A stretch of 64,000 nt of DNA from Hemibagrus wyckioides (GCF_019097595.1 NC_080731.1:15797571-15861570), one strand, 5' to 3'; shown: positions 1 to 24,640, numbered from the stretch's first letter. Notes: generated by a model not told the origin, from the sequence alone. Numbers and translations: made by a program.

Positions 1-1090
1 AAGTTTTATTGGAATCGAATCTGATTAACATTGCGATGGTTTATAGCTTGTTTTTTTATGTTAAAGGTGGTACAGATTTCCAGATCTGCTTCCTCATGTC
101 CATGTTGGTTTCCTCTAAAAACTCCAGTTTCCTTCCACCTCCTGAAAACAAACCAGTAAGTTTGTGCTAAAATGTCTGTTCGTGTGTGCATGGTGTCCTG
201 CAATGTCCTGGGAGAAACTCCTGACCAGAATAAAGTACAAGTAGTGTATAGTAATCTCCATACATTACACCATAATAGGAACTTCTGAGTCAACAGCACA
301 GTACAGTCATCCAGTGGCTTGTTTTGTGTGGTTTTATGCTTAACTGTGTTCAATACAGCAGGGGTTTCCTTCACATCATCAGTGAGATCATTAACCAGTC
401 CAACTCCATCTCAGATAATTTAAGCTCTTAGGCAGTGGAAACCCATTTTTCTTTTTTGTCTCAGGCTTTATGTGGAACTCTTTTTTTCCTTCTTCTTTTC
501 ATTGTAATATAGCTAACCAGAAGAAAAGGTTCTGTTCATTAGACACACTTGCATGTTAGATTTAATTCCAATTTTTTTAATATGAAATAAAGATCTTGGC
601 ACCCTCTGAATAATTTAAATTAACCCAATCTGGCAACCCTTCCAATAACCAACCTGTCCACTGCTCCAAAATAATCAGAGAGCCGAACACGTGGTACCAT
701 GACTGCTACTCTAGCGTTGCAGTTATCCTTGAGACTACTTAGGTGCATTAACAACTCTGACAACACAGTGGGGAATGAGCATGCTTCCCCATGATCAAAC
801 ATCTATTAAGGTAAATAATGGGACACTGGCTTATCTCTGATACTAGTGCTGCACTTAGAAATAAATAAATAAATATGTGGTAATTTGTGTTTTAGTGAAA
901 ATCAGAATGAGGACGGTTAGATGTGGTAAAGCCATTTCAGTGCTGTTAAGGTGAGTCTCTCTCTCTCTCTCTAAATACAGTAATGTGACATTACACACCA
1001 TCAAAATGTCATGTTTCGCAGTAAAACAATGATAGTGACAATGACAGTGTGAAAAAATAACTTCCTTAATGACAAGGCTGAGAAGTGAAG
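1..1090. other. No gene recognised; left edge of window
   Basis: I see no exon with flanking splice sites and protein similarity here. A minus-strand AATAAA lies at about 5-10, so a gene ending just outside the window on the left is possible but unproven. There is a short (CT)n run at 955-972 and otherwise unremarkable AT-rich sequence. The short open frames at 6-374 and 620-802 resemble nothing I know. Confidence 0.5.
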
Positions 1091-1286
1091 AGACTCTGTG
1101 GCATTCGTTTTATTTAGAACTTTAATTTTCACATTTATTTCTTTTCTTCCTCCATTTCTTTATTTTAAACAGGTAAATAAACAACTTCAATCGAGAGAGA
1201 ACAGCTACAATTCATAGTACAATTCAAAAGATCTTCATTTATAGCTGCATAGACTGCATCACACTTCACTAAATGAACAGCATGGA

Positions 1287-1319
<33 letters not shown>

Positions 1320-2604
1320 GAGACACTGGAATGTACACACACACTGCTCTTTCAGAACAATTCACAAAAACCGTGCCGCTGCTTACAGGAAGAGAAATGG
1401 CAACGTCAGATATATACTGCATCTACACAATTACAGCCAGCACCAAACTGACAGTTTCTGCTTGTTTTGTGGGTTTCTTTTGTACCAAAGAAAAATAAAT
1501 CAGAAAACAGAAAATGTAACATCAGAAAAACAAACAGAAAATGAAATTTTGTCAAGAGCTACACAAAGTTAAAGAAGTTAATTTGCCAGAAGAAAATTTC
1601 ATAATAGTACTGTTTTTCAAAAACATCAAGTAAATCCACCAGTCCTCCATAATACAGTTAACACAGGACTCAGGGGGACTCTGTACCCAGATCTTCAAGT
1701 GTTTATTTGCATAGCTTTCCAGTGATTTCTGGTGTTTATAATTCTGCTTCTAAGCGGATGTTGGACAATATAATGAGAGTTTAGTAGTATTACAGCACCA
1801 AGGTTTTAGTGTTACATTTAGCGTAGTCTAAAGCTTATGAACTTACTGCCATAAACCTGAGCTGCTTGTTGTGATCTTCCTCAAAAGTGTTGTTTAAATC
1901 AGGAGTATTTACTCCTTCCTTCCATATTTCTCACTGATGACACTGTTGAGGACCCTGCTGTGCTCAGTAATAACTTCTCTTCCCTGATGAACAGCTTTAA
2001 ACTATAACCTGCAAGAAACAGGAGCTAAAATGCTCTGATGAAACTGATCCAATGATAGCTAAAGAGCCATGGCCTGTGTGTATAAACGAAGCCCTGAGAC
2101 CCTGTTAAAGAACTACAGAAGATACCCGACTTAAAATGAGAGAGATTGTTGAAGAAAGTCCAAGATAAGGCATCTTAAATTAGTGCATTATATCAGTTTT
2201 TAATTGTCATTGCAATACTGTAATACTGATATTGCAAGAGCATGGCATTTTTTCATGCGCTGCATTAGCAGAAAAGGAAAAAAAAATAAAAAATTACTGT
2301 GTCCAAACTGATCTTTAACAGTGACGAAATCTGCGTTCACCAACATGTCCACATGCTGGAAAAAAAAACTGGTCCTTCATTGGATATTTTATTTAGACGA
2401 CTGCAAGTCATGAGTGCAAATACAGTGCTAATAAATTTTTCAATCTGGCAAATTCAGGATTGCAGGATCAGTGCAAAATAACAGAAACGAGAAGATTTTG
2501 TACCGTCTTCTGTTTAAATTCTTCTTACCTGTATCTCTTTTAACCCAACAGTGCAGGTTCAGCACACTGACAAACAAAACAGAAGTGCTTTCTATAAAGA
2601 ACCA

Positions 2605-7702
<5,098 letters not shown>

Positions 7703-8697
7703 CCTCCTCAGATCCACCTGATGATGGAAAGATCGCAAACTGTACAAAATGGATATGTGTGTCTGAACATTGGCAGAGAAGCGATTTCACTCCCCTGGGA
7801 AAACACAAGCTCTTATTTTTGCCAAATCAGATTTTCCAGATAACTCAATGAAATATACTCTGAGCATGACTTTCAGATCTAAAGAGAGTGGAAATCCCCA
7901 GAATGGAAATTTTGGGCAATTATATCCAAAGCAGGTTATACAAACTCACAACGCCTCCCTATAGAAAACTACAGAGTCTTTTAGCAATTCACTGATTCGA
8001 CTCTTTCAAGCAACATGTTTTAAATGAGACGCTTCGTGTACAAAACAGAAGGGTGATCTTATCTGTTTAGATCACAGTCTCAACCCTGTACAACACCGTC
8101 GTGTCACATCACACAAGACTTTTAACTACGAGTGAGAAGCCAAACAAATCCGAATTCAATTCATTCGATTCGCGACTCGATTCCCAGGGAAACGAGTCGA
8201 TTCTTTGAACATCGCCATCCCTAATGACAAACTCGTGACCATTACCGTAACCAGGTTTCAGGTTTATTTTTGTGGAAAATTTATGAATAAGTGGATGACA
8301 CTAAAGCTGAGCAAAACCTGTCTAACAAATAAATGAACTTTACCCAACGAAAAGTAGAAAAGATTTAGGTAAACGAACGTAAAGTTCTGAAAAAAAAAAC
8401 TGGTGAAGTTAAACTTTAGCTATCTTACAGAGACGACGCTAAATCAGTCTTTTCAGAGATTCGGCACTGGAATAGTTTTAATTTAGTACTTTAACATATA
8501 CACGAAGTTTATTTTGCATTGCTTGCTAGTTGGCTTGCTATGCTAACTTGTCTGGTGAGCCGAAGTGTTTTGATAGATGAACTAGCTAGTTATCTTGATG
8601 CACTGCTAATTAATTAATAACTGAAATGTCATAACCAAAAGCTAAGCGATAAAATATTACACTGTCACCTTCAGACACTTTATAAAAATCTATTTAC

Positions 8698-8790
8698 CTC
8701 AACGCCAACTTCCCGGAGCAGCAGCGTCAACCTGCTGAGAGGGAAACGTCCCAAACCGCATGAAGTGCACTAGCTGACACGCTCTAATAG
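8698..8790 (-). other. Probable 5' UTR exon and promoter edge of the rabgef1-like gene
   Basis: On the minus strand a GC-richer stretch ends in GAG followed by GTAAAT, a good 5' splice site, at 8698/8697. The next acceptor is at 7718-7720, just before the exon carrying the start codon. The exon contains no ATG-initiated frame worth noting. The upstream limit is a guess, because no TATA box or clear initiator is visible. Confidence 0.5.
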
Positions 8791-9070
8791 AAGGCCGTGC
8801 GGTTAAAACACCACTACTTTTACATGCTACATAGAAAACTTAATTGCTATTTGGGACGTGACCGTTGTTTTTCTCGTTATAAACACATCAATCACCGCCA
8901 CCTGTTGAACAGGAGTTCAGTCCGGTTATATTAGGAATAAAGCACCTGGGGACGTGCTGTTGTAGGAAAACAATCAACTTTTACCACAATTACTGGTTTA
9001 CACTGTATTAATAAACACCATGTCATAGACTTAAAATTTCACTTACTTTATAGCAGGTATAAACATTCAC

Positions 9071-9546
9071 TATACTGCCAAAAGTTTTGGGACACCCCTC
9101 CAAATCACTGAGTTCAGGTGTTGTTTTTCAGGGGTTGGGCTCGGTCCCTTAGTTCCAGTGAAAGGAACTCTTAATGCTTCAGCTTCATACCGAGACATTT
9201 TGGACAATTTCATGCTCCCAACTTTGTGGGAACAGTTTGGGGATGACCCCTTCCTGTTCCAACATGACTGCACACCAGTGCACAAAGCAAGGTCCATAAA
9301 GACATGGATGAGTGAGTTTGGTGTGGAGGAACTTCACAGAGTCCTGACCTCAACCCCATAGAACACCTTTGGGATGAAGTAGAGTGGAGACTGCAAGCCA
9401 GGCAAAGTTGGGAGCATGAAATTTTCCAAAATGTCTTGGTAAGCTGAAGCATTAAGAGTTGCTTTCACTGGAACTAAGAGGCCGAACCCAACCCCTGAAT
9501 TCAATGATTTGGAGGGGTGTCCCAAAACTTTAGGCAATTTAGTGTA
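9071..9546 (+). mobile_element. Tc1-like transposon remnant with terminal inverted repeats
   Basis: The ends are inverted repeats: GGGACACCCCTCCAAATCA near 9090 and TGATTTGGAGGGGTGTCCC near 9507. Inside are fragments of Tc1/mariner transposase: LFQHDCTPVHKA (normally HDNAP.H) near 9255, and a frame-broken remnant of [13 protein letters not shown] near 9340-9380. A second inverted stretch, with the AACTCTTAATGCTTCAGC motif in opposite orientation at 9168 and 9445, suggests an internal rearrangement. Not functional. Confidence 0.8.
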
Positions 9547-9719
9547 CCTCAGCAGCCTCTCAAACAAATGCAGAGTGTCTAGAAACCAGAAAGTCCTGGA
9601 AACCTGGAACACACACCGACCGTTACAAAGTGCTGACATCAGAGACTCAATCTATAGGGAATGGCACAAGACAGACTGTGATGATGTACACACATAATAA
9701 TACACGCTGGGGTGGTGTG

Positions 9720-9815
9720 ATGTGGCAAAACATGCAACGGAGTGTGTTATTTTTGTATAACAGCATAGTCTGGAGTGTGTTATTTTTGTATAACAGCATA
9801 GTCTGGAGTGTGTTA
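9720..9815. repeat. Short tandem duplication
   Basis: A 42-bp unit beginning GGAGTGTGTTATTTTTGTAT occurs twice in full, with a third partial copy near 9804. Confidence 0.7.
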
Positions 9816-9897
9816 TTTTGCTTAGAACACAGTTGGCAGGAACTGCTTATATTTAATTACATACAGTAATATTTAATTACTAGATGAAACAAACTGT

Positions 9898-9898
9898 G

Positions 9899-9965
<67 letters not shown>
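9898..9965. repeat. (ATCT)n microsatellite
   Basis: Seventeen perfect or near-perfect tetranucleotide units. Confidence 0.95.
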
Positions 9966-10084
9966 GTAACAGTTTATAGATGTAATGTGGACAGTCTAAG
10001 AGACAAGTTAGATCATGTGGTCACATTTTATAGCTGAGATTGGAGGTCATTACCTCACCAGCCTCACTCTATTACTGTTTTTCT

Positions 10085-10089
10085 CTAAT

Positions 10090-10121
<32 letters not shown>

Positions 10122-10160
10122 TCTCTCACTTTCTCTTTCACTCTCACGCGCACACACAGA
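10085..10160. repeat. (AATC)n followed by (CT)n and (CA)n runs
   Basis: Direct reading of the sequence; downstream of the gtf2h3 transcript end. Confidence 0.85.
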
Positions 10161-10304
10161 AACTGCAAAGTGTAAACCTCTGAATTTCACAAAGCACCAT
10201 GACTGTTACAAAGTGCTAACACCTGAGGCTCCTTCCATATGAGATTAATAATGTAACTGTCTCCTAAGTTTAGATATTTCTTTGATAAACACGTTTCTGT
10301 TTAT

Positions 10305-10680
10305 GATTAGTCTTAGATCATGTGGAGTGTCCGCTATGCAAGTCCCTTTGCATGAGCTGTTACTATAGAAACTATAACGTATTAGAAGCAATGCATTAAT
10401 ATTAACCCATCGTTCATGTTACAGCCGGAACTACTTTCTGTCCTGCTATACAAAAACAACACACATTTTACCGATCAGATTTCAGATTTTTGACCGGTGC
10501 TGTGGTATAAATGATACATTAACATCTCCTTACAGGCCATATCACCAGTTACATGATTTGCTTTGTTAAATCACAGTACCAATAAAAAATAAATAAAGTT
10601 TTATTGGTCTTTGATTATATGGAGCATCTATCAGGTCCCTGGTTTCATAGAATAAGTTGTTACTATAGAAACAATAACAT
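10305..10680. repeat. Diverged dispersed repeat, two related halves
   Basis: The motif TTACTATAGAAAC occurs at about 10362 and 10660. Each is preceded by a related ~50-bp stretch (ATCATGTGGAGTGTC and TTATATGGAGCATC). The texture is that of an old non-autonomous DNA element. I cannot name the family. Confidence 0.5.
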
Positions 10681-11057
10681 ATTTCCCTGTTTAACAGATT
10701 TTATATTTATTAACAGATTTACTGTATTTCTGGAACAATCTGCTTACTGCAATAAGCCCACAAGCCTGGCTCTAATGCAAAGAAGAGAGACTCATCAATG
10801 TATAATCAAAACGCATCATTTTTATTTTTCTATTTACAAATACAAAAATGTGAACCTGCAATAGTTCCCCTGAAAATATTGTCCTTAACAGTCAAAGCTT
10901 GTTCTTGTTAAATGCGTGTTTCCTACAAAAAAAGAAGAAGAAAAAAATCGAATGCCCACTTTCATGGTTTTGAGTTCTTGTCCCTCAAAAAAATACACAT
11001 CCAAATAAAACTCAGTTCTGGGTTTAATATTCGAGGTCACAAGGTCAGACGAGGGGA

Positions 11058-17650
<6,593 letters not shown>

Positions 17651-18233
17651 TGCTGAGCGCCTCGTTCCTTAAAAGAAACACGGTTGCCCTGTCTGACGCA
17701 ATCATTATGCGACCACGGCCTTCATCTGTTTGGCAGGTTATTTTGCTTCCACTCGTTTTGCGCCATACCCCGCCTCCTATATTAAGAACTCCTCATACTA
17801 TTGGCTGTATCGTACCTTACGTTACGCCATTTCGCGTGTATTACGGAAGTATCAACCAATCAGCGTGCAGGAGGCGGAGTATGTCTTAAAACGGTTGGGA
17901 AATTAAATTCCGTGTCTTGTGGGGATTCTCAAGACCAACCGATTTTAGAAACAAGTGAGGTAGTGAGAAGTCACGAACAGCTTTATCAGAAATCAGTAAA
18001 GTATATATACCACATCGTGGTGTAGTGGATATCGGGGTGTAGTATAAACTGCTTTCAGCGTGGTTACTGCCTTTCATTGCATCAGCAACAACGTGCTGGA
18101 GAAACCCAGGGCGCAGAATGACTGCTGTATTTTGAGCTGAAGTTGAAAGGTTCACTTCTGGAAGAGCTGATTCTTTAATATTTTTTGCGCAAAACACTCA
18201 GGTTTGGAAACATACAGAAGAGGAATCTGCACT
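17651..18233. promoter_or_regulatory. Bidirectional promoter of gtf2h3 and eif2b1
   Basis: The two start codons lie about 580 bp apart, head-to-head, the arrangement I know from human EIF2B1-GTF2H3. Visible elements are an inverted CCAAT box in CTATTGGCTG near 17799, a CCAATCAG box near 17857, and an ETS/GABP-type ACGGAAGT near 17843. No TATA box is near either start. This composition is typical of divergent housekeeping promoters. The transcription start sites are not determined. Confidence 0.75.
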
Positions 18234-21200
18234 ATGGATGAAGGAGGTATGCATGAGCCTGCTCTTATGATGTATGGCAATATTAGGTTCATTAAAGTCA
18301 CGTGACGTTCATTAAGACTGAATAACTCTAACCTTATGTTCATGCTCAGATTAAGTCTTGTCTAGTATCCAAGCATTAATCCACCTAACAGACCATCTTC
18401 TGCTGAGCATCTTGTTTAACATTTCTGTGGTCCTGTTTGTCTTCAGAGCTGGTGGAGTATTTCAGGACGCAGATGAGTCAAGATCCAGATGTGGCCTCTG
18501 CAGTGGCAGCTATCCGCTCTCTCCTGGAGTTCCTGAAGAGGGATCAGAGTAAGACCACACTGCAACAACCTCTCCTTCACATCACAACAACTCTTTGTGG
18601 TTGAAGTAAAATGGAATCAAGCAACTGACATTTAAAACTTAGGTCTCAAGTTCATGTGACCTTCTGCATCTGCATTCGTTGAACCAGGGGCTAGGTATAA
18701 AAGGAAAGCGTATTTACAGATTTTATTTACCCTTTCTGCTTTGACTGGTGCAGAAAAGCCTTTCACTGAGATAAAACTGAGCAGACCACCTGTTAAGGCA
18801 CTGTAGCTTTCACACTGAGATAGTTGTAGAGTTATGAGTCGCCGTCTTAAATGATTGACAAACTGGAAATTGTCCAGCACTGACAGACAGATGGGAAAAA
18901 TATAGTCAAACCCCACAATGTCACCCAAGCTCAGGATCATGACCTGGTTAAATTATAAATGAGGAAGAAAACGTCAGATCTCAAGGGATAAAAATAACAC
19001 ATGGCCTTTCTGGACTTCTGTGGATTAGTGAACTGACCCCATGAAAAAAGTTGATGATGAAAATATTGGACAGATAAGTCTTACCTTGTCTCGTTGAAAG
19101 CCACAAACACAATCACTTTCAAATGTCTTATTTATAGCCATACACTGTGGATGTATGTATGAATGGAAGGATATAATAATGATGAATGAATGGATGGGTT
19201 TGGCTGGATGGATATAGTGATGAATGGAGATATATAATAATGGATAGACATGATAGATGGATATAATGGATATAATTTTTGTCACATGATGATTTTGTGA
19301 TTATTTATTTAAATTGGCCTTCTGTAGGTGAGACCATCTTGGGCCTAAGAGAGAACTTGACCAAAGCCATTGGCAGGCTGCAGGAGGCCGATTCCTCTGT
19401 GGCCGTGTCGTCAGGAGGAGAACTCTTCCTCCGGTTCATCAGCCTCACATCTCTGGAGCATCCAGTGAGTCAGATGTGTGAATAGATACAATTATCACAC
19501 ACACCATTAGCTCAGAGACACACGATTCTCATGCAGCCTTCAAAATTGTCTTCACAAAAGCCACTGCTATGTTGCTTTGTCTGGGAGATGATGTTTTTTA
19601 TTCACTATCCTGGGAAAGTGGCTCAGATCTGTCATTCAAAATATCTTAATATACGACACTGTTGTTGAATTGGTTTATTACAGCAGCAGTTCCAGCAGCG
19701 TGTTTACATTAACACGCTCATGATTGTTAAATATCATGTACACAAGGACCTGTTTAGTGGACACTTCATTTTAACAGGGTAAAAACTTGTCTTATTCTGT
19801 GAGGAGAGGTTTATTTAGCAGCTTTAGAAGGAGTCTCCAATGTCTACGCTTTGTAAAGCTGTTCTTTTCCATTTCTCAGCTGGGTTTTTGTCTTATAAAA
19901 ATGAATGAGAGAGAGAAGGGGCTGGTGAGGAAACAGCAGTTCATAGCTGTTATAGCATTCTCATGGATGGTCCACAGCGTTAAACGTTACTATAAATGGA
20001 TACAAATAAAACAGGTCATTTTAATAGATAAAAATATAATCATTGCTGTAGTAGACGTTGAATAAAACACTCTGGGAAGTACTGTTATTGAAAAAGAATA
20101 CCTTTTGGCTCCGCTTGACTTCAGCCCACATCACACTACCTCACTGTTGATTATTTTCCTCTAACAGCTGCTGTTGTCTTGACAGGATCTCTCCCAGTGC
20201 AAGAACGTGATGGTGGACAGAGGAGAACTTTTTCTGAAGAAGATTTCCTTGTTCCGAGGCAAAGTGGCCAAACTTTGCCACACGTTTATTAAAGACGGGG
20301 CTGTAAGTATTTTACAAAGCGCTGATAATAAATCTATCATTTATATCCTCCGGTTGTAGAGTTAAGCAATCATCATTACAACATCATGGAAATATCACAG
20401 ACTTCCATTTCACTGACATGCTAAAAACGTTTATTCCATAGAAAATCCTCACACACTCCTTGTCCAGGGTTGTGCTGAAAGTTCTGGAAAGCGCAGCGGC
20501 TGACAAGAAACGTTTTACCGTCTATGTCACAGAATCACAGCCTGATTCTTCTGGGTAAGTCCCAAAAAGGCTGGAAGTCTCAGATGCGCTACAGCTCAGA
20601 TGTGTTTATTACTAAAACAGGATATTGTTCAGAAATGGCCGCAAGCTTTTAAATGAATCACATAATGAAGCATGAAGTTGTCTAGGTTGTAGCAACAATG
20701 TTGAATCATCATAAGGTTGTATGAACTGCTATATGCTGATATATGTAGTCCCTTACACCGATCAGCCATAACATTAAAACCACTGACAGGTGACCTGAAT
20801 AACATGGATCACCAGGGCATTACAGTGGTAAAGGGTGGCATATATTAGGCAGCAGGTGAACAGTCAGTTCTTGAAGCTGATGTGTTGGAAGCAGGAAAAA
20901 TGGACAAGCGCAGGGATCTGAGTGTCTCCGACACGGGCCAAATTGTGATGGCTAGATGACCGGCATCTCTAAAACAGCAGGTCTTGTGGTTTGTACCTAT
21001 GTTTGTAGCAATGTAGATGCAGACCGGTCAGATTGTCCATGCTGACTCCTGTACGCTGCAGAAAGCACCTACATGTGAGCATCAGAAACGAATCACACTT
21101 TCTTTTACATTATATGGTCGTGTGTGTATGTGTGTGTGTGTGTGTTTTACCTGGGGAAGAGATGGCATCAGGATTCACTGTAAGAAAAGCAGCAGAGGCA

Positions 21201-23665
21201 GTTCTATGGACCTATACAATGTATTTTAATGTTATGGCTGATCAGTGTATATTCCAGCATTCTTCACGGAGTGTTTTTGGACATATAATAACGGTTGTTG
21301 CAGAAGGCAGTGCGAGGGCACTAACACTTCCAGATGTGCTGTTACAGGAAAACAATTCATTTTGAGGTGTTTTAGTTCTTACATATGCGCTGAGAACTTG
21401 CTCCTAAGAAGTATTAATGTTTTGTCTTTTGTTTTTCAGTCAACACATGGCCGAAAAGCTGCGAAGACTCAATATCCCCGTTACAATAGTGCTCGATGCT
21501 GCAGTCGGGTAAGAGGAACATTTTATCATTTCATTTGCTCTCCATTTGTTTGTTTTTTCTATTGTTTGTATTTTCTATTGCCAATAGAAAATAGTATTTT
21601 TTTTCTTCTACAGGGTGGGGCGCAAAAACTTCTAAAAAATTATGCTGTTTTAAACAAAATATCTTGAAGGTGGTGGTCACCGTTCTCTATGCACTGATGC
21701 AACCGATTTCTGACGTTTCCCTTGCATCAGTGCAAATCAGTGACCACCACCTTCAAGATATTTAGTTTAAAACAGCATAATTTGAAATTATGTTCTTTCA
21801 TTATCAAAAAATAAATTTTGTTCATCAGCCACAATTTTTCTTTCATTCGTCTTCAAAAAAGGGAAGTTTTTGCGCCCCACCCTGTATATTCTAAAGCCTC
21901 ACAGACCTGATAGGAGGAATCTCATCTCAGTCTGCTGTGGATGTGTCCCTGTTTGCTTTATAAATGTGTTATAATCAAACTTTTATTAGACACTTGTAAT
22001 GTGTTTTTTCCGTCTGTATTTAGACTGTAAAAGGGGTTTGAAGCTTTTACTAAATTCTGAAAGCTTCCAATAATGCAGATGATGATGATGATGATGATGA
22101 TGTATTTGTTAAATGTGATACTATATTATTGTAACCATTTTCAGATACATCATGGAGAAGGTAGACCTGGTGATCGTCGGTGCTGAGGGTGTCGTTGAAA
22201 GCGGAGGCATTATAAACAAGGTCAGTTTCATGTCTGTAATGAATGCACATTCATGTGCGACATCCGTTACTAACAAGATATTGGATATGTATATCTGTTC
22301 ACTCCGACAGATCGGCACTTATCAGATGGCGGTCTGCTCCAAAGCTCACAACAAGCCGTTTTACGTCGTGGCAGAGAGTTTCAAGTTTGTACGGCTTTAC
22401 CCGCTCAACCAGCAGGATGTGCCTGATCGGTTTAAGGTGAGCTCCTTAAAATTCCCTTATTAGACACGCTCCCTGACCACTTTATTAGGAACACCAGTGC
22501 ATCTGCTCCATCGTTTCAACAGTTATTTATTTAGCCAATCATGTGGCAGCAGCACAATGCATTAAATCAGGCCAAGCACATGTTCATATTAAGCATCAGA
22601 TTGGGGGGAAAAAGTGTGATCTCTATGACACTGTGGCACAATGGTGTCAGATGGGCCGGGTCAAGTGCTTCAGGGGACTGGTGATCTCCAGGGATTTTCA
22701 CGGTCAGTTGTTGAACAGAGACATCAGACTGGCCAGACTGCATCTCCGAACACACAGAGCATCAAACCTTGAGGTGGATGAGCTACAACAGCAGAAGATC
22801 TGAGATGGACACTGTAAGGCCAGATGTTTGTGGACACCTGATCATCAGACTAAGATGTGGTTTTTCCCCCAAACTGATGCCACAAAGATGGATACAAAGT
22901 GTTTTTATATGGTGTAACATTACAGTTTTGCTTCAGAGAAACTAAGAGACAGCATGACAGTGCAGCTGTGCATAAAGCAAAACAGCTCCATGAAGACATG
23001 GTGTGTGAAGGTTGGAGTGGAAGAGCCTGAGTGTCCTGCAGACTCCCACACTGACCCCCTTTTGGACGAACTGGAGCCTCCTCACCTGACGTCAGTGTCT
23101 GATCTCGCTAAAGCTCTTGTAGCTGAATGATCACAAATCCCCACAGCCTCGCTCCAACATCTAGTGGAAAGCGTACGGCTTATTATAACACAACACTGAG
23201 TGTAACGATCCACTTGACCGACACTGGGATGTCATTTGGACCACAGTGCAGTGGGCTGATACTAAAAAGAGGGAACGACAACTACTTAAAAACTGAGAAG
23301 GAAGAATAAAATCAAAATGGCATCAGATGCCCAGACAGATGACTTATCATGAGTAGTTTAAAATAGATATATTCTCATATATTGAGCATGCTTGCTTCAG
23401 TGCATCACCTCATCTGGATACTGTAGATTTGTATCGTCTTAAGAACTGCTGCCTTGATCATAAAGACTGTGCACGTATTCATACTAACAAAACTCTGTTT
23501 CTTTCTCAGTATAAAGCCGATACGCTGAAAACCGCAGAGGATTTTAACCAAGAGCATCCGATAATCGACTACACGCCTCCGTCGCTCATCACTCTACTTT
23601 TCACTGACCTGGGCGTGTTAACTCCATCGGCGGTCAGCGACGAGCTCATCAAGCTCTATTTGTAA
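18234..23665 (+). CDS. eif2b1: Translation initiation factor eIF2B subunit alpha, 9 coding exons
   Basis: This is the alpha subunit of the decameric exchange factor eIF2B, which reloads eIF2 with GTP and senses phosphorylated eIF2 in the integrated stress response. Exons are 18234-18246, 18447-18548, 19328-19464, 20186-20302, 20442-20554, 21440-21508, 22145-22220, 22311-22436 and 23510-23665. They join into 302 residues (human 305). Hallmarks are [87 protein letters not shown] and the family ending [10 protein letters not shown]. The start is the 13-nt first coding exon (ATG at 18234, protein MDEGELVEYF). Introns 5, 6 and 8 carry transposon remnants. A poly(A) signal lies at 23900-23905. Confidence 0.98.
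19145..19275. repeat. Degenerate GGATA/ATGGAT-rich tract
   Basis: Imperfect repeats of GGATATAAT, ATGAATGG and TGGATGG in eif2b1 intron 2. Confidence 0.6.
20755..21249. mobile_element. Non-autonomous TIR transposon in eif2b1 intron 5
   Basis: The ends are ACACCGATCAGCCATAACAT (20755) and its inverse ATGTTATGGCTGATCAGTGT, ending at about 21248. The internal sequence includes CGACACGGGCCAAATTGTGATGGC and GCTGACTCCTGTACGCTGCA, as in a widespread teleost Tc1-like family. The open frames starting at 21017 and 21033 lie in it and do not look functional. Confidence 0.8.
21611..21884. mobile_element. Mariner-type MITE with TA target duplication in eif2b1 intron 6
   Basis: Terminal repeats CAGGGTGGGGCGCAAAAACT and AGTTTTTGCGCCCCACCCTG are perfect complements and are flanked by TA on both sides. 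A longer inner palindrome (AAACAGCATAATTT, AGATATCTTGAAGGTGGTGG type) folds over the left two thirds. Length is 274 bp with no coding capacity. Confidence 0.9.
22468..22805 (+). mobile_element. DNA-transposon remnant
   Basis: It starts with GACCACTTTATTAGGAACACC followed by CCAATCATGTGGCAGCAGCA and GGGACTGGTGATCTCCAGGG, a pattern I know as a common fish Tc1-like family. It lies in eif2b1 intron 8. The open frame at 22543-22803 belongs to the element. Confidence 0.75.
22815..23125 (+). mobile_element. Tc1-like transposon fragment
   Basis: The motif CCAGATGTTTGTGGACACCT at the left, CATGAAGACATGGTGTGTGA and GAGTGTCCTGCAGACTCCCA inside, matching the 3' transposase part of Tc1-like elements with many substitutions. 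No reading frame survives. Confidence 0.65.
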
Positions 23666-23909
23666 CGCTCTCGCCCCGAGGGCCACTTTCAGAGACGCAC
23701 AATCAAATCAAGATCCTCCTGACCTTGATGCAAATCCAGCAGCTCCATCTCTCCTTCCATCAGAACCAACCGCCATTAAAACATCCTGGATTTGAATATT
23801 CATACTAGATATGAAGGTGAAAAAAGTTTTGTTTTTTTACTCTGTACAGCAGACATGTATTGAAGACAGTGGCATCCTTCTGGTTCTTGCATCAAACAAA
23901 ATAAAAAAT

Positions 23910-24130
23910 TGTGAAATATTTTGATGGACCTGTGATTATTTTTTAGTTTCACTGCTACAGTAAGGTTCATTTGTTTAAACGGTCACATCATTAGTCCTGA
24001 GTCTTTTCTATTAATCTAATTATATAATAATCACAGAGGGGTTGTGATATGTTTCCTTACTTTTTTGCAGAATCTTTAGTTTAAAGATCTTCTTTTTCCA
24101 AGAAGCTACCCAAGTAATAATAATTTACAC
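23910..24130. other. Intergenic, nothing recognised
   Basis: AT-rich sequence downstream of eif2b1 without frame, repeat unit or motif I can support. Confidence 0.5.
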
Positions 24131-24134
24131 TCAT

Positions 24135-24640
24135 CATGTTTAAAAGTTTACACACCCCTGGCTCTTAATGCATCATGTGGCCTTCTTGAGCATCAGTGAA
24201 TGTTTGCAGCTTTTGTAATAGTTTCATTAGGTACGAGTCTCTCAGTCGTCCTCGGTGTGAAAAGATGGAATTTCAGCTTCAGAAAAGCCGCTAATATGAA
24301 GGGCACATATGTGCAGAATAAGCTGGAAAAGCAGAAGGTGCAGGAGATGAAGGATTTTTCTGAAAAACCGTGGGTAGTTTAACCGCTCAGGAACGACGAG
24401 AGTCCTAGGAATCAGTTACTGATCATCCAGGCAACAACATGTAGTGTTCGGAATGAAGTGTGTGTAAACTTTTAAACTGGTTTACTTGTGTAAATTCAGT
24501 TTTATGTGATAAAGCTTATTCAGGGCAGAACTGCACTGTTTTGTTTATTTAGTTCTCTCAATCCATCGCTCTCTTTTTTACATTAAACATTTTCCATTTT
24601 CTATAAGGTGAATAAACTTTTGTCCTCGACTGTATGTACG
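24135..24640 (+). mobile_element. Non-autonomous DNA element
   Basis: It opens with AAAAGTTTACACACCCCTGG and closes with AATAAACTTTTGTCCTCGAC near 24632; these are partial inverted repeats. The body (TGCATCATGTGGCCTTCTTGA, TGAAGGATTTTTCTGAAAAA) resembles a repeat common in teleost genomes. The open frame at 24200-24382 lies within it. Confidence 0.6.

Noticed and set aside
21017..21365. Overlapping open frames in eif2b1 intron 5
   Set aside because: They fall inside a TIR transposon remnant, carry no domain and lack splice sites.
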